Of a stretch of DNA of 64,000 nt, positions 59,101-64,000 are shown one piece after another. Where the stretch lies: positions 38,905,029 through 38,969,028 of the forward strand of contig NC_068972.1 of the NCBI RefSeq assembly GCF_016808095.1, read 5' to 3'. The notes under the pieces were generated by a model. The model saw only the letters and a list, made by a program, of their open reading frames with translations, made no database searches and was not told the origin of the DNA. A program made the position numbers and the translations under genes. How positions within the stretch are numbered: the stretch's first letter is position 1; each line of letters begins with the position of its first letter. This stretch comes from Vigna angularis. Lineage: Eukaryota > Streptophyta > Magnoliopsida > Fabales > Fabaceae.

Positions 59101-61656
59101 TATAGCAGCTCTTTCCCGCTTCCCTATACAAAAGAATCCCTTCCTGAACCGATACACAACAGTTCTATTGCTAATACCGTTCGGCTTCTAGCTCACTTCC
59201 CTCTTGCCTTTAATTGTTTGGTTTCTAGCTCACTTCCCTCTTGCCTTTAATTGTTCGGTTTCTAGCTCACTTCCCTCCTACCTTTAACCATTCGGCTCAC
59301 TTCCCTCCTGCCTTTAACCGTTCGGCTCACTTCTCCCTGCCTTTAACCGTTCGGCTCACTTTCCCCTGCCTTTAACCGTTCGGCTCACTTCCCCCTGCCT
59401 TTAACCGTTCGGCTCACTTCCCCCTGCCTTTAACCGTTCGGCTCACTTCCCCCTACCTTTAACCGTTCGGTGTCTTTCTTCTCCTCTCATACACTTTCCA
59501 ACCCCTATCAGAATTGAATCATAGTTAACTAATTATAGTTAACAAACTGAATTGTACTATAGGAAGAAAAAAAAATCATAACTTGCACCATAGAACTTGG
59601 AAATGTAAGGTGGATTGCTATCTGACCACTTACAAATATCTAGTTTCATAGTCAAAATATCCAGTCCTCTGCAAAAGAGTGTGTTGAAAATCTCACATTG
59701 ACTAGAAATATCATCAAATTATAATATATAAATGGATGCAAATCACACCTTGCATACCAATTTTCTGAGATTGAGTTAGACCTAAAATTCACTTCCTAAG
59801 AAAGTGAATGACTATAATCATGTAAGGAAATAAAAGAAATTATTTTATTGGGACTAGACAATATATCCACTGAGATACGGAAGTGCCTAGGAGAAAAAAA
59901 ACTACGATGATTCACAAAGTTGTTAAATTCAATTCTGACTTCTGCGGCCTGAGACCATGTCTAACGATTGAAGAAGAACTTTAACCCCCATCTATATTAA
60001 AGGTGTGGCATTCAAAGCCATAAATTATTGGAGGATTGCACTCCTGAGGTTCTACAAAGACAAGACATCATATTACCAAAAATCAATTTTGTACTATGCC
60101 AAGGGGGTCAGCCTTTGTTTCAATATACTCACTAGAAACATTGATGCAGAGATATTGGAGTAGCCAAGGAGACATAAACACGTGGTCAATTTAGAAGAGG
60201 CATATAATAAGATTCGGAGAGAAATATTGTGGAAGTATCCAAAGAGGGAAAATAATAGAGTACATATTGCCTATATTTAGTAATTCAAGAAATGAATGAT
60301 GGGTCACACCTGGGGTGAAAAAGCAAAAGGTGAGACCACAGAAGACTTTTCTGCAACTGTAGAACAGGACTAAGGATTAACTTTGTGAGCCTTTATTAGC
60401 ATTTAACTTTGTGAGCCATTATTAGCATTTATTTATTCTCTTGTGTTTACAAAAACCCTGGAATAATAACATATTCAGATTGACAAAAAAGGTATGAAGA
60501 ATATTTCAAAAGAATATTTTGCAAATTCAGATGTAAACTAGTAAATTATAATAGCCAAACAACTAAAGAATAAATATTGTCGTCGCCAAAACATAGAGTT
60601 TAAAGAACAACATCTACTTTGTCACAGTGAAATATTTAAAAGCTGTCATAACATAGCGGGTGAGGTGTATCAGAGTAGCAGTTTCAATTAGAACTTCAGA
60701 TTCAAACAGTAATAAAGAAAGCAATAATCCATTTACACAAAAGATTGTATAAATGCACAACTATAATCACATCATAGATGTACTTCAGTCCCTTGATTCC
60801 CCAATCAAAAGTAAACCTGCGCAGACATCTATGTATATGTAGGAAAAACGCAAAAGTAAATTGAGCTCAACCATGAGTTAAAATCAACTTCCGCATTCTG
60901 ACTTTTATAAAAAAGTCTCATCTAACTTCTTGAATAAACACAACTTCCCCATAAAGAGTTTGGTTTTGAGTTCACATAAATCCTTCGAAAGTAAAACTCT
61001 TGGGCCTCAATCTTTTTTCTAAACGCACCCAAAAAAGGAAAAAAAAAAGAAAAATAAATTGAGCTCAACAATGAGTTAAAATCAACTTATGCATTCTAAC
61101 TTAAACAAAAATAAAATCTTCTACAAAATTTGGAAAGATGATGTAACAAGATGATTTTAGCTTACAGAAGAGGATATTTTTTTCAGCCATAATAACATTA
61201 TCAAAAGGACTCACAGACACAGTATCAGCAGCAAAAACATCACACCTAAAAACCCCACCATAACAACAACACAGAGTTCACTCTCATCTGGCAAAAATAC
61301 ATGAAAAAGTTAACTTACAGTCTGGCATGGTAACAAGTAACAGGAACTGTGAGCAAAAACATGAACCAATGGCCAGTGAAGAGGCACAGAGCACACAATG
61401 CTCCCTGCCCAATGAACTCCGGAAGAACGAAGTAGTTAATCCGAGACGAAGCGTCGAAAGGGTTGACGTAATCAGACTCCAAATCCGACAGAATCAAAAC
61501 CTTCAAGCCCAACAACAATAACCCCAATTCAAAAACAGTTTTAACGAAAAGAAATTAAGCAAATGGAAAATTGAAGACCTGGTAGAAAGTGGAAGCGAGA
61601 AGCGCAATGTTGGCAGGGAAACAAATGAGGAGCCAGAAGATGAGATTCCAACCCAT
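56172..61656 (-). CDS. CNIH: Cornichon family ER cargo receptor
   Basis: Four exons on the minus strand: 61579-61656, 61319-61500, 56971-57093 and 56172-56238, giving 450 bases and 149 residues. All junctions are GT-AG. The ATG at 61656 starts MGWNLIFWLLICF, the first membrane segment. Next comes the family signature LSDLESDYVNPFDASSRIN (about residues 30-48), then FIGQGALCALCLFTGHWFM and FLLTVPVTCYHARLY (membrane segments), KREHLIDVTEVFR, a further segment LALYLTVLIVTIFRLTLIAV, and an acidic tail ending DDDDLGHLW. Cornichons sit in the ER membrane and load selected membrane proteins (in plants, for example, transporters) into COPII vesicles. Length is normal for the family. Intron 2 (57094-61318, 4225 bp) is exceptionally long because it contains transposon debris. 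The stop is directly followed by AGTT, forming a GTAAGT donor look-alike. Confidence 0.93.
57765..58290 (+). mobile_element. LTR and gag relic in cornichon intron 2
   Basis: An LTR-like part with a TTTATAGGGAGAGG promoter-type word is followed from 58079 by a gypsy gag start fragment reading PALWITRAERFFEEQE, then LPDEL, a stop, QAFMKMDGV and a second stop. The motif W(I)xRAExFFE is typical of plant gypsy capsid N-termini. Heavily decayed, antisense to the host gene. Confidence 0.55.
58901..59510 (-). mobile_element. Solo LTR with 5-bp TSD in cornichon intron 2
   Basis: 610 bp from TGTTAGG to CCCTATCA on the plus strand, with a perfect TSD GAATT (58896-58900 and 59511-59515). A TATAAATAG box on the minus strand near 59093-59104 sets the orientation, which is the same as the host gene. 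No flanking coding region exists. It contains a 29-bp minisatellite. Confidence 0.85.
59283..59472. repeat. 29-bp minisatellite in the solo LTR (U3)
   Basis: The unit starts TTTAACCGTTCGGCTCACTT. Starts lie at 59283, 59313, 59342, 59371, 59400, 59429 and 59458. Upstream (about 59160-59282) are older, longer units of about 37 bp with an added TTTCTAG. In the LTR's minus orientation the array lies upstream of the TATA box. Confidence 0.92.
60080..60450 (+). pseudogene. LINE (L1-type) reverse-transcriptase relic in cornichon intron 2
   Basis: Across shifting frames the plus strand reads SAFVSIYSLETLMQRYW, then NLEEAYNKIRREILW, then VHIAYI. These align in order with the plant LINE RT stretch around FIDLEKAYD-RVPRE-LW. 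Further on, weak traces of the region before LHQGS are seen. Many stops. A small direct repeat AACTTTGTGAGCC follows (about 60379 and 60401). Confidence 0.5.
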
Positions 61657-61899
61657 TTACAGAGAAGGGGGAAAGTAGGGTTTGTGAAAGGGAAAAGGGT
61701 AGCGAGTGACCGTTGGAAGCGATCCAAAATTCAAAAGTGGGATTGTGGGAGAGTTGGGGAAATAGCGCATGAATGAAAGAATCTTTGTTCGCATCCACGC
61801 CTGTGGAAAAAGGAAGAGTAAAGTTGCATGCTTTTCACACAACTGCATATGAAAATTGAAACCTTGATTTCTAGAAAAAAGAAAAAAACAATGTGATCG

Positions 61900-63400
61900 T
61901 GGTAGAAAAACCCCACATCGATTATTACGTACTCAACTGCTACGATGTTACTGACACATCGTCAGATACTGTTTTTTCTTTTCTCTTCTGAACTTTACAT
62001 TACATCTCGTCAAATTATACATTTGGGTGTGCTTGTATTTTTCATGAAACATTTCTTAATAATTAGAAAATATTTTTTCTTTTTTATATTTTTATACTTA
62101 GTGGCTTTTGTTTTAAGTATGTTTCAAAAAATTTGTTTCAGAAAGTATTTCATGTATTTCAGAAATTTTATTCTGAAAATTTATTTCGAAAATCGTACTC
62201 TAAAAATTCTGTTCCAAAAATTATATATTTCAGAAATTTCAGAAAATTTGTTTCCAAAAAGTTTCCCAAACACGTTATCTCAAAGTTACTTCTAGGAAAG
62301 ATCAAATGGTCATTTTGAGAAGAACGTGTGTTTTATCTTACTCCAATATCTCTGACTGTACTTCTAAAATTCTATTCTTAACTTTCTCAAATTTTATCAT
62401 TATCTTACATTTCTAACTTTATAGAAAAATTTAATTTTAATTTTATCAAAATTTTAGAAAAATTTATTTATCAATATCCATATCCGATTATAAATCTATC
62501 GGATCTCTATATTCGACTAACGTTTCTAAAATTTTGTTTTTATTTAAATTTTAATAATTATTTAATTTAGTTTAATATTTTAATATAATTTAATATATTT
62601 AAATATATTCAATGTAAATTTTAATATTATTTTTATTTTTATTATTTTTACTCTTATTTTATTATTATTTTTATTTTTTAATAAAACTATTATAAAAATA
62701 TAAATCATATTTTAATAATTATTAAAATATAAAAATATAATAAATAATGTTATAATTTTTAATTAAATTAAATATTGATTAAATTTTAAATAAAAAACAA
62801 AATTGATTTTCGATAACAAGTTTTTTGAAAATTTTTGTTTTTATTTACAATTTAATAATTATTTAATTTATTTTAATATTTTAATATAATTTAATATATT
62901 TGAATATATTAAGTCAAATTTTATATTATTATTACTATTATTTTATTTTTATTTTTTTAATATAGCTATTATTATAATATAAATCATATTTTAATAATTA
63001 TTAAAATATAAAATTATATTAAATAATATTTAAATTTTAAATTAAATTAGAATTATTATTAAGGTGGTGTAGAGTGTTTTTAATAAGAAAGAGAAGAAAA
63101 TAAAAAGATATTTATTAAAATGTCTTTAATAAGAAAAAAAAGAAAGTTAAAAATGAAATTTTTAAAAAAATTAGAAGTGCAGGATGTCAGGAAGGTTAAA
63201 AATGAAATTTTTGAAAGTATAAGATGAGATGCTGGAGTTGTAGGATGAAACACTCTTTCAAAATTGGTGTGCATGAAGAAATTTTGGGGTGCAAGAAGGA
63301 TGAGTCAATCACACCCATAGGATTGGGCCTGACCCGTATTACCCAATCCAGAAGGAACTAGAGGTTGCAGAGAGGAGCTGAACAATACTGAACTTCCTGA
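61900..63400. other. AT-rich stretch with short repeats
   Basis: About 62110-62260 holds many variants of TTTCAGAAATTT/TTCCAAAAA. 62530-63050 is an AT-rich tandem duplication. About 63145-63215 repeats GTTAAAAATGAAATTTTT. No gene is recognised. Confidence 0.6.
62530..63050. repeat. AT-rich tandem duplication, period about 298 bp
   Basis: TTTTGTTTTTATTTA near 62533 recurs near 62831, followed by the same word order: TAATTATTTAATTTA, TTTAATATAATTTAATATATT and ATAAATCATATTTTAATAATT. Copy 2 is somewhat shorter. Confidence 0.8.
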
Positions 63401-63545
63401 ATCATCATTTGAAAATCTTGCTTCAGCCTCTCATCTTCCAACTATTGTTATTATTCTTTTCTTCAATTCCAGATTCCAGCTTTACTCATTCACAACACTC
63501 TTTAGGGCCCCAAAACCCATTTACTCACTCTTCATTGCATTGTCT
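63401..63545 (+). other. Possible leader or first exon of a gene running off the right edge
   Basis: A pyrimidine-rich stretch of balanced composition ends in CTTCAACAG|GTTTGC, a plausible splice donor. The frame across it is open (Leu/Ser/His-rich) but has no ATG, so it could be a 5' UTR exon. No domain is visible, and the downstream sequence to 64000 gives no recognisable exon. Confidence 0.25.
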
Positions 63546-64000
63546 TCAACAGGTTTGCTTTTCCTCACGCCTTGTCTTCTCCTCTCCATTGTTTTATATA
63601 TATTCCCTTTTCCTCTTTATGTTGTATCTGTTATACATAAATTGCAGTAATAAAAGTCATAGGGAATTTGAATTTTACATTAAATATTGTATTATACATA
63701 CTTAATTCCTGCTGATAGACCCATGCTATGAAAAAACTCATGTTAAATCGTGACATGTTTTAACCTGTGGATATTTTTTAATTGGTGTCATTTTAGTATT
63801 TTGGGTTGTTAATGATACTAACTGATATGGGTTCAATCAAGAAAAGAAGTGAAAGGGGTTCGAGTTTGATTAGAATAAATAGGAAAGTTCATGTGATTCT
63901 AATGTGAATATCTGAAAAGCCAAATGATAAATTTAGTGGATTTTGTCATTGGTACACAGCAAGCTGGATCCTAAAGCAACCTACACATATAACTTTTCAA

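Noticed and set aside
59160..59475. Regular repeats resembling a CRISPR array
   Set aside because: The units abut head to tail without unique spacers, and the setting is a plant LTR.
61541..61798. Open frame on - upstream of and overlapping cornichon exon 1
   Set aside because: It is out of frame with the clear cornichon start and lies in its leader; a chance frame.

Overview
This is a window of a plant nuclear genome, eudicot and most likely a legume. That reading rests on short-exon genes with GT-AG introns, very AT-rich intergenic DNA, plant-only gene families (PLS-class pentatricopeptide repeat proteins, a plant bHLH factor, a plant-type cornichon) and many plant transposons: Mutator-like elements, Ty3/gypsy and small LTR elements primed by initiator Met-tRNA, solo LTRs and a LINE relic. 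The species assignment is inference from resemblance. The features with directly checkable evidence are the splice junctions, target-site duplications (TSDs), LTR pairs and domain motifs.

Layout. 1-4820: the 3' portion of a large Mutator-like element (MULE). It has a decayed mudrA-type transposase on + and, convergent to it, an intact small GRF-zinc-finger gene on - next to the right terminus. 4900-6328: two shorter Mutator-type elements with 9-bp TSDs. 8117-8473 (-): probable mitochondrial complex I ESSS subunit. 9838-12053 (-): DYW-type PPR protein. 13354-15227 (-): short LTR retrotransposon without gag or pol. 15772-17637 (-): second PPR protein of E/E+ type. 20551-27431 (-): seven-exon bHLH60-like transcription factor, whose last coding exon is 38 bases and lies behind a 1.9-kb intron carrying a Helitron-like 3' end. 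32421-39012 (-): degenerate Ty3/gypsy chromovirus with unequal LTRs. 40476-42877 and 47846-49157: two solo LTRs. 52985-53530: LTR fragment. 56172-61656 (-): four-exon cornichon gene whose 4.2-kb second intron holds a gag relic, a solo LTR with a 29-bp minisatellite, and a LINE reverse-transcriptase relic. 61900-64000: AT-rich repeats and a possible first exon of a gene running off the window.

The host genes are unrelated in function: respiration (ESSS), organelle RNA processing (two PPRs), transcription (bHLH) and ER export (cornichon). All five lie on the minus strand. They do not form a pathway or operon. The main theme is repeated insertion: the TEs populate introns and gaps and leave the reconstructed coding exons open, and solo LTRs with perfect 5-bp TSDs outnumber paired-LTR elements 3 to 2. 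The least ordinary item is the MULE with two convergent genes, because the accessory gene is intact while the transposase is ruined.
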